Shown here piece after piece: positions 17,699 through 26,377 of a stretch of 64,000 bases of DNA. Position 1 is the stretch's first letter. Every line of letters starts with the position of its first letter. The DNA comes from Solitalea koreensis (GTDB lineage: Bacteria > Bacteroidota > Bacteroidia > Sphingobacteriales > Sphingobacteriaceae). Made by a program: the position numbers and the translations under genes. The DNA is taken from NCBI RefSeq assembly GCF_900182575.1, contig NZ_FXSZ01000001.1, positions 434,001 to 498,000 on the forward strand. The letters are read 5' to 3'. The notes beneath the pieces are model-generated. The model searched no databases. It was not told where the DNA came from and was given only the letters and a program-made list of their open reading frames with translations.

Positions 17699-20600
17699 TT
17701 AAAAATCAACCGAGATATGGAAAAACATACGCTTAGCAGAAGGATATGGTGTTACTTCTACGTTTGAAGAAAAACCGGTTCCAAAATTGGAAACCTCAGG
17801 ATCATAGCTATCGTAGGGAGTTATTGTAAATAGATTCGTGGCTGACAAACCTAACTTTATACTCGATACCACTCCTTTAAATGTATCTTTCATCATGGAT
17901 GAAGGGAACGTGTAATAAAGTCCTATATCGCGTAATCGAACATAACTGGCATCCTGAACAAAAATTCGGGAAGTAACACCTACGCTATTAATCCGTTGAG
18001 TAGCGTTGTTTACTCCATTTCCATCGTCATCACGGTCATAATCATGACTAGTTCCACCAAGATCATTAAGAAATTGAGAAAGATTTATATTATCTCCTTT
18101 GTATTTCCAATGTAGTAAAAAGCTAAGGGTAACGTTTTTATAGATAACAAATTCATTAGCAAAATTCATCTGAAACCTTGGCTCTGAGTTACCCAAGACA
18201 AAAACACCATCAGATACGCCATCTCCATTAGTATCATCCAAGCCAACAATTTGTGTAGGAGATTTACCTTGCTCAATCCGGAAACTACCTAAGGTGTTAC
18301 TAAAACCTCCTACGTTAAACGGAGGAATATCGAGCTCAAGCATCTTTGACCTGTTTAACCAAAAACCGGTATGGAAATTCCATTTAAAGTTAGTTTTTTC
18401 AAAAGGAATAAATGTTAAGCCCAGCTCTACTCCCTGATTACGAAGGGTACCACCGTTAAGCACTCTTTGTACAAAACCCGACGAAGGTTCGACATTTTGG
18501 GTAAAAATTAATTGAGATGCTTTTTTGTTATAAAAGGTAGCGTCAAATGCTATTTTGCCATCCAGGAAACCAATATCAAAACCGGTTTCAAACTCTTTCT
18601 GACGTTCTTGTTCTATTTGATCGTTACCTTGCTGAACAATTGCTTGTGAATTTAAAACGCCTATGAGGTAACCGCCTCGGCCGCCAATATTAGATGCAGA
18701 AAAAGAAGTATATTTAGAACCAAATGGAGGAAAATTACCAGATTCTCCATACGCAGCTCTTAGCTTAAGCAAGTTAATTTTATCAGAATTCCAAAAGTCA
18801 AAATTAGCCAGATTAAAGGCGACTGACGCTTTAGGGAATGTTTTAAATGAATTAACATCTGCATTATCAGAAGATTTATCAAAACGTAAACCTCCTGTTA
18901 AAATAACCCTATCGGCAAAATTGACTTCTTCCTGAACGAAAAGTCCTCTGTTTTTCCGAGGAGTAACAAATTGATTTGCTGTCAGAGCTGAAGCCTGGTC
19001 GACGTTGGTTTGTACTCCCAACATCCTTGTAGCCACATTCAATATTTGATTTTGATCAAAATTTTCTGCGGTAGCACCAGCGGATGTTGTAAAGTTGAGT
19101 TTACGGTCGCTATTCGAATACGTATTAACAAAGTAAGCCGATATATTGGTATTTATATTATTAGTATTGCCCTGGATAGAAGCACCGTCAGTCCCGTTAC
19201 CATTTGATTCAAACTGCAAAGTGTTTGGAAAAATGGCTTTAGTATAAAGATTGTAATAATCTAAACCTCCCTTTAAAATCAATTTAGTAACCGATCTATC
19301 TGATTGTTGCAAAAAAGATGTTAATGTTAATCCTCCTATAAAACGATTTATCCTTTCGTTGTTTGTTATTACATCTCTGGTTTCAATGGGATTGGAGGCA
19401 GAGTACGGGTTTAGTGGATAAACCCCTTTAGCATCTGGAAACAAATTAGCATAAGTAGGAGTTGAAGATAAAGCTATACCAAAAGAAACACTATTATTAT
19501 CATTATTGGTTAGCCCGCGGTCAGCTGAAGAATTGATATAATTTGTGGTCAAAGCAACACTAAATCGATTAGAAATCTTATGATCGACATTCGCTCTGAC
19601 TGAATACTTCTTATACCCGGTGGTTTTAATAATACCATCTTCATCCAGATACAAACCGGAAACAAAAAATTTTGTTTTCTCAGACCCTCCGGATAAACTT
19701 AACGAAGTGGTACTTAAAAAACCATTCTCTCCATACATCTCCTTTTCATAATCATATATTTTCCCGCTGGCAACGGCAGTATTAAATAATGCTACCTGAG
19801 CATCGGCAGCAGCCGGATCTGTATAGAATGCTCTAATTTTCTGTTCGTCCCATTGCCTAACGCCAAGCAGTTTAATTGCTTTCGCCACACCAAGATCTTG
19901 GGAAAAACTAATCTTAGTTTTTCCTTCGCTACCTTTCTTTGTGGTGATGATTATTACACCGGAAGAAGCCAATGCTCCATATATAGCTGCAGCCGAAGCA
20001 CCTTTCAATACTTCTATATTTTCAATGTCTTCGGGATTAATATCAGCTATACGATTGGAAGGGTTATCCTGATTAGAAGAAGCTCCTGCCGTTCTTGAAG
20101 CTCCTGTCACGAAATTTAAGCCTCCGGAAATAGCTGAATTATTCATCAATACTCCATCAACCACATAAAGGGGCTGGGTATTTCCATTAATAGAAGTAAG
20201 GCCCCTTAAACGAACCGAAATTCCTCCTCCTGGAGCACCTGACGCCGCAACGATGTTAGCCCCGACTAATTTCCCGTTCATTGCCCCATCCAATGTTTGC
20301 GGACGGGAAGTTCCAGTAAGTTCTTTACCAGAAATGGTAGCTACCGCATTTGCTAAATTGCTTCTTTTCACATTGGTAGCTAAACCGGTAATTACAACTT
20401 CTTCAAGTTTAGCGATGTCTTCCTTGAGTTGGACATTAATGACTGCTCCACTGACGGCTACAGTTTGGGATGTGTAACCAATTAAAGAGAACAGAAGTTG
20501 CGAGCCTGAAGCAACACCACTGATAGTATATTGTCCTTTCCCATCAGTGGTTGCTCCTTTAGTGGTTCCTTTAACAATAACTGTTACGCCTGAAAGAGGT

Positions 20601-20722
20601 TCTCCAGAACCGGCGTCAGTTACTTTGCCGCTAACATTAACTTGTGCCAATGCTAAAACAGGCGCTATCCATGCAAATAAAATTGAAATGAATAGTTTAA
20701 ATAGTAAATGTCTTTTTTTCAT
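17699..20722 (-). CDS. SusC/RagA-family TonB-linked outer-membrane transporter
   Basis: 1007 residues: signal peptide ending APVLALAQ, a CarboxypepD_reg-like beta sandwich (about 28-105, GKVTDAGSGEPLSGVTVIVKG...), the EEVVITG TonB-box region, a plug domain with the SusC signature (PLYVVDGVLMNN, NIEVLKGASAAAIYGALASSGVIIITTKKG), and a 22-strand barrel to the C-terminal aromatic F (FHISVDF). There is no N-terminal STN domain, so unlike the pair near 55-64 kb it is not expected to signal through an ECF/anti-sigma cascade, and no TTACAC...CCGTCTTA element occurs upstream. It forms a two-gene unit with susD. Confidence 0.94.
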   Translation of the reverse strand: MKKRHLLFKLFISILFAWIAPVLALAQVNVSGKVTDAGSGEPLSGVTVIVKGTTKGATTDGKGQYTISGVASGSQLLFSLIGYTSQTVAVSGAVINVQLKEDIAKLEEVVITGLATNVKRSNLANAVATISGKELTGTSRPQTLDGAMNGKLVGANIVAASGAPGGGISVRLRGLTSINGNTQPLYVVDGVLMNNSAISGGLNFVTGASRTAGASSNQDNPSNRIADINPEDIENIEVLKGASAAAIYGALASSGVIIITTKKGSEGKTKISFSQDLGVAKAIKLLGVRQWDEQKIRAFYTDPAAADAQVALFNTAVASGKIYDYEKEMYGENGFLSTTSLSLSGGSEKTKFFVSGLYLDEDGIIKTTGYKKYSVRANVDHKISNRFSVALTTNYINSSADRGLTNNDNNSVSFGIALSSTPTYANLFPDAKGVYPLNPYSASNPIETRDVITNNERINRFIGGLTLTSFLQQSDRSVTKLILKGGLDYYNLYTKAIFPNTLQFESNGNGTDGASIQGNTNNINTNISAYFVNTYSNSDRKLNFTTSAGATAENFDQNQILNVATRMLGVQTNVDQASALTANQFVTPRKNRGLFVQEEVNFADRVILTGGLRFDKSSDNADVNSFKTFPKASVAFNLANFDFWNSDKINLLKLRAAYGESGNFPPFGSKYTSFSASNIGGRGGYLIGVLNSQAIVQQGNDQIEQERQKEFETGFDIGFLDGKIAFDATFYNKKASQLIFTQNVEPSSGFVQRVLNGGTLRNQGVELGLTFIPFEKTNFKWNFHTGFWLNRSKMLELDIPPFNVGGFSNTLGSFRIEQGKSPTQIVGLDDTNGDGVSDGVFVLGNSEPRFQMNFANEFVIYKNVTLSFLLHWKYKGDNINLSQFLNDLGGTSHDYDRDDDGNGVNNATQRINSVGVTSRIFVQDASYVRLRDIGLYYTFPSSMMKDTFKGVVSSIKLGLSATNLFTITPYDSYDPEVSNFGTGFSSNVEVTPYPSAKRMFFHISVDF

Positions 20723-20894
20723 AAGAATTATAGAATTAGCTAATATTAAATTACTAATAATTATATTAACTTTTATATATAACTTTTTGACTTACAGACA
20801 TTTCGTTAATTCAGTGCATTTTTTTCAAAAACACGAACAAACCATTTCACCTGACTATTAAGAACTATATATTTTTGAATGACAAAGTTGATTA

Positions 20895-21326
20895 TTAGCT
20901 GGAGTGATCTGCCACAATCCTCCATTCGTTATTTATTTTCTCCAGGAACAATGTATAATAGCCCGCTGGTTTATCATGCATACGGGTTAATTCCCAGCGA
21001 CCAATTACAAAGGCACTTTTATCGCAGGAGGTTTCTACTTTTAAAATGTCGAACTTCAATATCCCCATTGCCGCCTTATCAGGGTAGCTTTTTTTATAAT
21101 TTTCGAGTGTGGTTTTCCATCCATATTTCGGCCCGTTTTTGCCAATAAAAACCAATGAATCAGATTGCCAATAACCTTTCATAAAACCCTCAATATCTCC
21201 CTTATTCCATTGCTTTGTTTGCCAATTTAACAAGTCACGAATCTGCTTTTCATCATTACCCTGCACCTGAGCTTTTGTGCTTATAGATGATATTAACAAT
21301 GCCCCAATTAAGATTAACTTTTTCAT
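20895..21326 (-). CDS. SnoaL/DUF4440-like secreted protein (NTF2 fold)
   Basis: 143 residues from ATG 21326: signal peptide MKKLILIGALLISSISTKAQ, then EKQIRDLLNWQTKQWNKGDIEGFMKGYWQSDSLVFI and ending GYYTLFLEKINNEWRIVADHSS. This is the SnoaL-like/DUF4440 version of the NTF2 fold. The frame is open 25 codons upstream, but the signal peptide fixes the start. Such proteins bind small ligands or are isomerase-like; no specific activity can be stated. It lies 172 bp upstream of the susC gene on the same strand, possibly but not clearly co-transcribed. Confidence 0.8.
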   Translation of the reverse strand: MKKLILIGALLISSISTKAQVQGNDEKQIRDLLNWQTKQWNKGDIEGFMKGYWQSDSLVFIGKNGPKYGWKTTLENYKKSYPDKAAMGILKFDILKVETSCDKSAFVIGRWELTRMHDKPAGYYTLFLEKINNEWRIVADHSS

Positions 21327-21423
21327 ATCAATAATATTTTCGCTAAAATAATGTTTCACCTTATTTCGAAGATCAAAGAAAAAAAGCCAGAATAAAGACA
21401 AATAACCTAACTTGGCATTATAT

Positions 21424-21431
21424 TATTTTTG
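21424..21431 (+). promoter_or_regulatory. -7 box upstream of DoxX
   Basis: TATTTTTG matches TAnnTTTG. The leader would be about 85 nt and includes the hairpin at the start codon. No -33 element at correct spacing was found, so this is tentative. Confidence 0.35.
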
Positions 21432-21500
21432 GAATAAAATAACTCAACGGTTTATATTAAATCTAGAGAGCAATATAAAAACCAAATAACAGTTATTTAA

Positions 21501-21523
21501 TAACTTATAACCAATATAAGTTA
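21501..21523 (+). promoter_or_regulatory. Hairpin abutting the doxX start codon
   Basis: TAACTTATA - ACCAA - TATAAGTTA forms a 9-bp perfect stem whose last base is the A of the ATG. It would cover the ribosome landing region and could dampen translation. Confidence 0.4.
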
Positions 21524-21966
21524 TGTTTCAAGCCATAGTTGTAACGCGGAATTCTCCAGGAAGAATATTAATCAGGCTTATGCCTGGGCTGATCTTTCTA
21601 TTGGAAGGCATTCAGAAATTTCTTAACCCTGAAATGATTGCAATTGATTATGTGCAAAGAATGGGTTTTGACGATCCCTCTTTAGGAGTAAAAATCCTTG
21701 GTGGCATTGAAATAATTTGTGCACTGCTTATATTAATAGGCTTTTTAACTCGCATTGCAATTATTCCTTTATTTTTAATAATCTGTACTTTTCTATATGT
21801 CATTAAATTCCCTGACAATCAAGGAATGGATTTGTGGATTCAAAAACTGAAACTTGATTTTTGTTTAATTATTAGCCTTATCTATCTATTTCTTTATGGG
21901 GCGGGGAAATGGTCAATTGACAGATGGTTCACTCAACGCAAGAAAAGCTTTTATGACCCCATCTAG
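21523..21966 (+). CDS. DoxX-family integral membrane protein
   Basis: 147 residues with four predicted transmembrane helices (about 18-37, 64-84, 87-105, 112-132). Motifs of the DoxX family are present: LIRLMPGLIFLLEGIQKFLNP at the first helix, GGIEIICALLILIGFLTRIAIIPL and KLKLDFCLIISLIYLFLYGAGKWSIDRW near the end. DoxX-like proteins are inner-membrane proteins linked to thiol redox stress or quinone chemistry in some species; here the function is not determined. The VWA gene follows within about 60 bp on the same strand. Confidence 0.85.
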   Translation: MFQAIVVTRNSPGRILIRLMPGLIFLLEGIQKFLNPEMIAIDYVQRMGFDDPSLGVKILGGIEIICALLILIGFLTRIAIIPLFLIICTFLYVIKFPDNQGMDLWIQKLKLDFCLIISLIYLFLYGAGKWSIDRWFTQRKKSFYDPI

Positions 21967-22028
21967 TAATAGCAGGCGGTCAAAACATTAAAATGCATGA
22001 CTTGTTAAACTTTTTTAAGGTTACTATT

Positions 22029-23126
22029 ATGCGCGGTTATGCTTTCAGCCAATTTATTCCTCAGGATATTCCCAAAGGCAGTTTTGAGGATCTGTTAAAA
22101 CTTTTCATACAGTTGCTTAACTATACAGCCGGTGATGCTAACGAAGCCTTATCATGGATGAACGAACTGGATAAACAATATAAGCTTACATCAGATGAAT
22201 ATGGAATGGGCGATTTTATTGAGGAACTGAAAAAACGCGGCTACATCGATGATGATAACAGGCCGGGGGAATTTAAAATCACTGCAAAATCCGAACAAAC
22301 CATTCGAAAATCAGCTTTAGAAGAAATATTTGGCAAATTAAAGAAATCAGGTCAGGGAAATCATAAAACCAACTATTCAGGTCAGGGCGACGAACCTAAT
22401 GCTGAACGTCGAGAATACCAATTTGGTGATAGTTTGAATCAGATCGATATGACCCAATCGATTCACAATGCACAAGTCAATCATGGCATTAACGATTTTC
22501 ACCTTACTGAAAAAGACCTTGAAGTAGAAGAAATGGATTACAAAACCCAAACATCTACTGTATTAATGATTGATATTTCACATTCGATGATTTTATATGG
22601 TGAAGATCGTATTACTCCGGCAAAGAAAGTAGCAATGGCACTTTCTGAACTTATCACCACCAAATACCCTAAAGATACACTTGATATTGTAGTTTTTGGA
22701 AACGATGCATGGCCTATTACTATAAAAGATTTGCCCTATTTGCAAGTTGGCCCATATCATACAAACACTTATGCTGGCCTGGAATTAGCAGTTGATATTT
22801 TAAGAAGAAGAAAAACCAATAATAAGCAAATCTTTATGATTACCGATGGAAAACCCACCTGTTTGAAAGAAGGGCAGCATTATTACAAAAACAGTTTTGG
22901 TTTGGATCGGAAAGTAATCAACAAAACCTTGACTATGGCTGCACAATGCAAGCATATTAAAATACCTATTACCACGTTTATGATTGCTCGCGATCCATAC
23001 TTGCAATCATTCGTGAGAGAATTCACACAGGTAAATGGAGGCAAAGCATTTTATAGCAGTTTAAACGGATTGGGCGAATACCTCTTTGAAGATTACATTA
23101 GAAACAGAAGAAGAACAGTAAGGTAG
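22029..23126 (+). CDS. VWA-domain protein paired with a MoxR-type ATPase
   Basis: 365 residues from ATG 22029 (an in-frame ATG at 21993 would add 12; family members usually begin MRGYxFSxFIP). The first half is helical and ends with a Gly/Asn-rich linker. The C-terminal half is a von Willebrand A domain with an intact MIDAS: DISHS (182-186), Thr in YHTNTYAG and Asp in ITDGKP (273). In MoxR-VWA pairs the AAA+ ATPase remodels a client together with the VWA partner, much as in magnesium chelatase ChlI/ChlD. The cognate ATPase is the next gene, separated by a small repeat-like element. Confidence 0.85.
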   Translation: MRGYAFSQFIPQDIPKGSFEDLLKLFIQLLNYTAGDANEALSWMNELDKQYKLTSDEYGMGDFIEELKKRGYIDDDNRPGEFKITAKSEQTIRKSALEEIFGKLKKSGQGNHKTNYSGQGDEPNAERREYQFGDSLNQIDMTQSIHNAQVNHGINDFHLTEKDLEVEEMDYKTQTSTVLMIDISHSMILYGEDRITPAKKVAMALSELITTKYPKDTLDIVVFGNDAWPITIKDLPYLQVGPYHTNTYAGLELAVDILRRRKTNNKQIFMITDGKPTCLKEGQHYYKNSFGLDRKVINKTLTMAAQCKHIKIPITTFMIARDPYLQSFVREFTQVNGGKAFYSSLNGLGEYLFEDYIRNRRRTVR

Positions 23127-23170
23127 TCGAAAGTCTTCAGTCAACAGTGGCAGGATCAGTATAAAAATTG

Positions 23171-23272
23171 TGTCATCCTGAGCCATAGCGAAGGATCCCT
23201 ATCAAAAATGAGATGGATCTAAAATACTGATATCACTCTTCGCTTCCGGATCCCTCATTCTTCGGGATAACA
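23171..23272. repeat. Palindromic extragenic element (REP/MITE-like)
   Basis: The left end reads TGTCATCCTGAGCCATAGCG AAGGATCC and the right end, reverse-complemented, TGTTATCCCGAAGAATGAGG GATCC, giving imperfect terminal inverted repeats of about 25-28 bp around a 50-bp core. TGTCATCCTGAGC...GAAGGATC is a recurrent intergenic repeat type in Bacteroidota genomes (recalled, not searched). It is inserted between the VWA gene and its ATPase partner. Confidence 0.6.
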
Positions 23273-23336
23273 GGCAAGAGGAACAGTACAATCAAAAATA
23301 TAATCAGTGCAATCACAATATAATCAGTGTAATTCC

Positions 23337-24836
23337 ATGACAATAAAAACATTAGGACAATTAAAGGCAAGTGGTTATCACTCACGTAGCATTAAAGATG
23401 AACTCCGTGAAAATTTAATAGCTAGATTAAAAGCTAAACAAACTTCATTTGATGGGGTTATAGGTTATGATGAAACCGTTATACCTGATTTATATACAGC
23501 CATTTTATCAAAACATAATATTTTATTACTTGGCCTACGGGGGCAGGCAAAAACAAGAATTGCGCGTCAATTAATTAATTTATTAGATGAGTACATCCCC
23601 TACGTAGCCGGCTCGGAACTTTTTGACGATCCCTTGAACCCAATTAGCTGGTATGCCCGTAATAGTATTGCGGAGAAAGGTGAAGAAACACCTATTGCCT
23701 GGCTACATCGCGCCGAACGTTATACTGAAAAACTGGCAACTCCTGATGTTACCGTAGCTGATTTAATTGGAGACGTTGATCCGATCAAAGCTGCCGCATT
23801 AAGATTACCTTATTCTGATGAACGCGTAATTCATTATGGACTTGTTCCTCGTTCGCATCGTGGTATTTTTGTAATTAATGAATTACCTGATTTGCAAGCT
23901 CGTATTCAGGTATCATTATTTAATATTTTACAAGAGAGAGACATTCAGATTCGCGGCTTTAAACTTCGCCTGCCATTGGATATTCAATTCGTTTTTACAG
24001 CCAACCCTGAAGATTACACAAATCGGGGTTCAATTGTAACTCCTCTGAAAGACCGTATTGAGAGTCAGATTTTAACGCATTATCCCAAAAACACAACAGT
24101 CTCCAAAGAAATTACCCATCAGGAAGCTCGGATCCCCAAAGAACAAACAACCGTTATAGTTGCCCATGCCTTGGTAAAAGATTTAATTGAACAAATAGCT
24201 TTTGAGGCTCGAAATAGCGAATATGTTGACAAAAAAAGCGGTGTATCAGCCCGGTTAACAATTACAGCTTACGAAAATTTAATGAGTACTGCAGAACGAC
24301 GCATGCTCATCAACGGTGAAAAACAAACCTCGGTTCGGATTTCAGATTTTTTGGGAGTAATCCCTGCTATCACCGGAAAAATTGAACTGGTTTATGAAGG
24401 AGAACAAGAAGGTCCGGCCAAAGTTGCTCACATTCTTATTGGGAAAGCCATTCGAACACTTTCAACGCGTTATCTACCGGACCCTGAAAAAGCGAAGAGA
24501 AGTAAAACCAATAATCTCTATGCAGGAATCATCGACTGGTTTGGCAAAGGAAATACCTTGCCTTTATCTGATGATCTTTCGGAAAAAAAATATGCCGCCA
24601 CATTGCGTACAGTTCCAGGACTGGAAGAAATGATACAGTCATTGCATGGAAAGCTTGATCAAGCTACCCTGCTCTTATACATGGAACTCGCCTTGCATAC
24701 GCTTGCGGAGTATTCGCTCTTGAGCAAACACAATATGACTAATGGTTTTGAGTTTAAAGATATGTTCAACAGCCTGTTTAATGCATCAATGGATGAAGAA
24801 GATGATGAACGCAGTTTTGATGAAGATCGATACTAA
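23337..24836 (+). CDS. MoxR/magnesium-chelatase-like AAA+ ATPase
   Basis: 499 residues from ATG 23337 (an in-frame GTG 30 bp upstream falls in a repeated ATAATCAGTG sequence and is not favoured). Walker A is GLRGQAKT (66-73). Walker B is GIFVINEL (176-183), with Asn replacing the usual Asp before the catalytic Glu. Sensor 1 is FVFTANPEDY, and the Arg-bearing TPLKDRIESQI follows. A PDPEKAKRSK linker and an acidic C-terminus (MDEEDDERSFDEDRY) end the protein. This is the family annotated as sigma-54-interacting or magnesium-chelatase-like in Bacteroidota. With the preceding VWA gene it forms a probable chaperone-like pair; the client is unknown. Confidence 0.85.
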   Translation: MTIKTLGQLKASGYHSRSIKDELRENLIARLKAKQTSFDGVIGYDETVIPDLYTAILSKHNILLLGLRGQAKTRIARQLINLLDEYIPYVAGSELFDDPLNPISWYARNSIAEKGEETPIAWLHRAERYTEKLATPDVTVADLIGDVDPIKAAALRLPYSDERVIHYGLVPRSHRGIFVINELPDLQARIQVSLFNILQERDIQIRGFKLRLPLDIQFVFTANPEDYTNRGSIVTPLKDRIESQILTHYPKNTTVSKEITHQEARIPKEQTTVIVAHALVKDLIEQIAFEARNSEYVDKKSGVSARLTITAYENLMSTAERRMLINGEKQTSVRISDFLGVIPAITGKIELVYEGEQEGPAKVAHILIGKAIRTLSTRYLPDPEKAKRSKTNNLYAGIIDWFGKGNTLPLSDDLSEKKYAATLRTVPGLEEMIQSLHGKLDQATLLLYMELALHTLAEYSLLSKHNMTNGFEFKDMFNSLFNASMDEEDDERSFDEDRY

Positions 24837-24910
24837 AAACAGTCTTAAGTTTTGAGTCTATAAACTTGAATAACATTAGTCGACCAATTCGTGAGTTTTA
24901 ACCATTCAAC

Positions 24911-24930
24911 AATAACCAATAACCAATAAC
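24911..24930. repeat. Short tandem repeat AATAACC x 2.9
   Basis: Seven-base units AATAACC AATAACC AATAAC in the gap before the phosphoesterase gene. Too short for more than a note. Confidence 0.6.
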
Positions 24931-24956
24931 TAATTCCGAATCATTATTTTAGTGGC

Positions 24957-26276
24957 ATGAGTTCAGGAAGAATCATTTTTTTAATCACCTTTTTTTTAAC
25001 CCTGCTACTGATAGACTTGTACGTATTTCAGGCTTATAAGGCATCTTTTCAAGACAATTCCACAAAAAAAAAGAAAAGAAGAAATAGGATTTATTGGACG
25101 GTAAGTTTAACCACCTTTACTGCTGCCGCATTAGTCACTTTCTTAAACGTACATCACGTATTACGCACCATTGTGCTCGTATTGTTCATGCTGCTGAATT
25201 TTTCCAAGCTATTTGCTGTTCCTATTTTATTGTTTGATGATTTGCGCAGAGGCTTATTTATTGGGGTAAAAAAAATAAGAGATCTATTTTCTACCGCTTC
25301 TGAAATAGCCCACAGAGATCCTCAAGATGAAATTGATCAGGAAGCAGAAAGAGAAACCGAAGAAATTGAATTAGCTCCACATTCACTTTCAAGATCGCAA
25401 TTTTTGAGCCGTGCCGCTTTAATCAGTGCATCCATTCCTTTTGCGACCATGAGTTTTGGAATTATTGATGGTGTGTATGATTATAAAGTAAAAAGGGTAA
25501 AACTTCGCCTACCCAATCTGCCAAAATCATTCGAAGGATTAAAAATTGGACAGATATCAGATATTCATTCAGGTAGCTTTTATAGCAAGAAAGCCGTAAA
25601 CGGAGGCATTGATTTATTATTGGCAGAAAAGCCTGATGCTGTTTTCTTTACCGGAGATCTGGTAAACGAACAAACTGATGAAGTTCGCGACTACATGGAT
25701 ATTTTCAGCAGAGTGAAGACCCCTCTTGGCGTATATTCAACTCTTGGTAATCACGATTATGGCGATTATAAGCAATGGGCCTCTCCTCAGGCAAAAAAGC
25801 AAAATCTGGACGACTTAAAACAAGTTCATAAAAGAATGGGATGGGATCTGTTGATGAATGAACATCGTTTTATTGAACAAGGAGGAGACAAGCTTGCCAT
25901 TATTGGCATTGAAAACTGGGGAACAGGACGTTTCCCCAAATATGGCCGAATGGATTTAGCTACACCCGGAACGGAAGATGCAGCAGTTAGACTTCTACTT
26001 TCGCACGACCCAAGTCATTGGCGAGCCCAAGTATTGAAAGATTATCCACAGATTGACGCAATGTTTGCCGGACATACGCATGGGATGCAATTTGGTATTC
26101 AATTTGGCAGTTTTCAGTGGAGCCCCATACAGTATGTATACCCTGAATGGGCAGGGTTCTACAAAGAAGGCAATCAACAACTTTATGTAAACGTTGGTTA
26201 TGGATTTCTAGGTTACCCCGGAAGAGTTGGTATTTACCCTGAGATCACCATTTTTGAATTAACCAAAGAAGTATAA
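24957..26276 (+). CDS. Membrane-anchored metallophosphoesterase (YkuE-like)
   Basis: 439 residues. The first ~110 residues hold several hydrophobic helices (about 4-24, 47-66, 70-92). The calcineurin-like phosphoesterase domain follows at about 190-430, with all metal-binding blocks: GQISDIHSGSFY, VFFTGDLVNEQ, YSTLGNHDYGDY, LLLSHDPSHW and FAGHTHGMQFG. A hydrophobic stretch FLSRAALISASIPFATMSFG precedes the domain, as in the YkuE/twin-arginine-like group, but no RR pair is obvious (SRAALI). It is likely a di-metal hydrolase acting at the membrane; the substrate (lipid, pyrophosphate or nucleotide) is unknown. Confidence 0.88.
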   Translation: MSSGRIIFLITFFLTLLLIDLYVFQAYKASFQDNSTKKKKRRNRIYWTVSLTTFTAAALVTFLNVHHVLRTIVLVLFMLLNFSKLFAVPILLFDDLRRGLFIGVKKIRDLFSTASEIAHRDPQDEIDQEAERETEEIELAPHSLSRSQFLSRAALISASIPFATMSFGIIDGVYDYKVKRVKLRLPNLPKSFEGLKIGQISDIHSGSFYSKKAVNGGIDLLLAEKPDAVFFTGDLVNEQTDEVRDYMDIFSRVKTPLGVYSTLGNHDYGDYKQWASPQAKKQNLDDLKQVHKRMGWDLLMNEHRFIEQGGDKLAIIGIENWGTGRFPKYGRMDLATPGTEDAAVRLLLSHDPSHWRAQVLKDYPQIDAMFAGHTHGMQFGIQFGSFQWSPIQYVYPEWAGFYKEGNQQLYVNVGYGFLGYPGRVGIYPEITIFELTKEV

Positions 26277-26353
26277 ACACGAGCAAAGAATATAGATAAG
26301 AATTTTGTTCTTGGTGGTGTTTTAACAAGAGTAGTCTTTATGCCAATGTCTTT

Positions 26354-26361
26354 TATCTTTG
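26354..26361 (+). promoter_or_regulatory. -7 box of the UbiA-like gene
   Basis: TATCTTTG fits TAnnTTTG and lies 17 bp before the ATG, giving a very short leader. No correctly spaced -33 TTG was seen. Confidence 0.45.
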
Positions 26362-26377
26362 AGCTCCTAATAACCAC

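Noticed and set aside
20723..20894. Searched for the ECF-type element upstream of the first susC
   Set aside because: No TTACAC...CCGTCTTA match; consistent with that SusC lacking an STN domain.
23281..23336. Extension of the MoxR gene to GTG 23307
   Set aside because: The added residues come from a duplicated ATAATCAGTG stretch, and the family sequence begins at the ATG at 23337.
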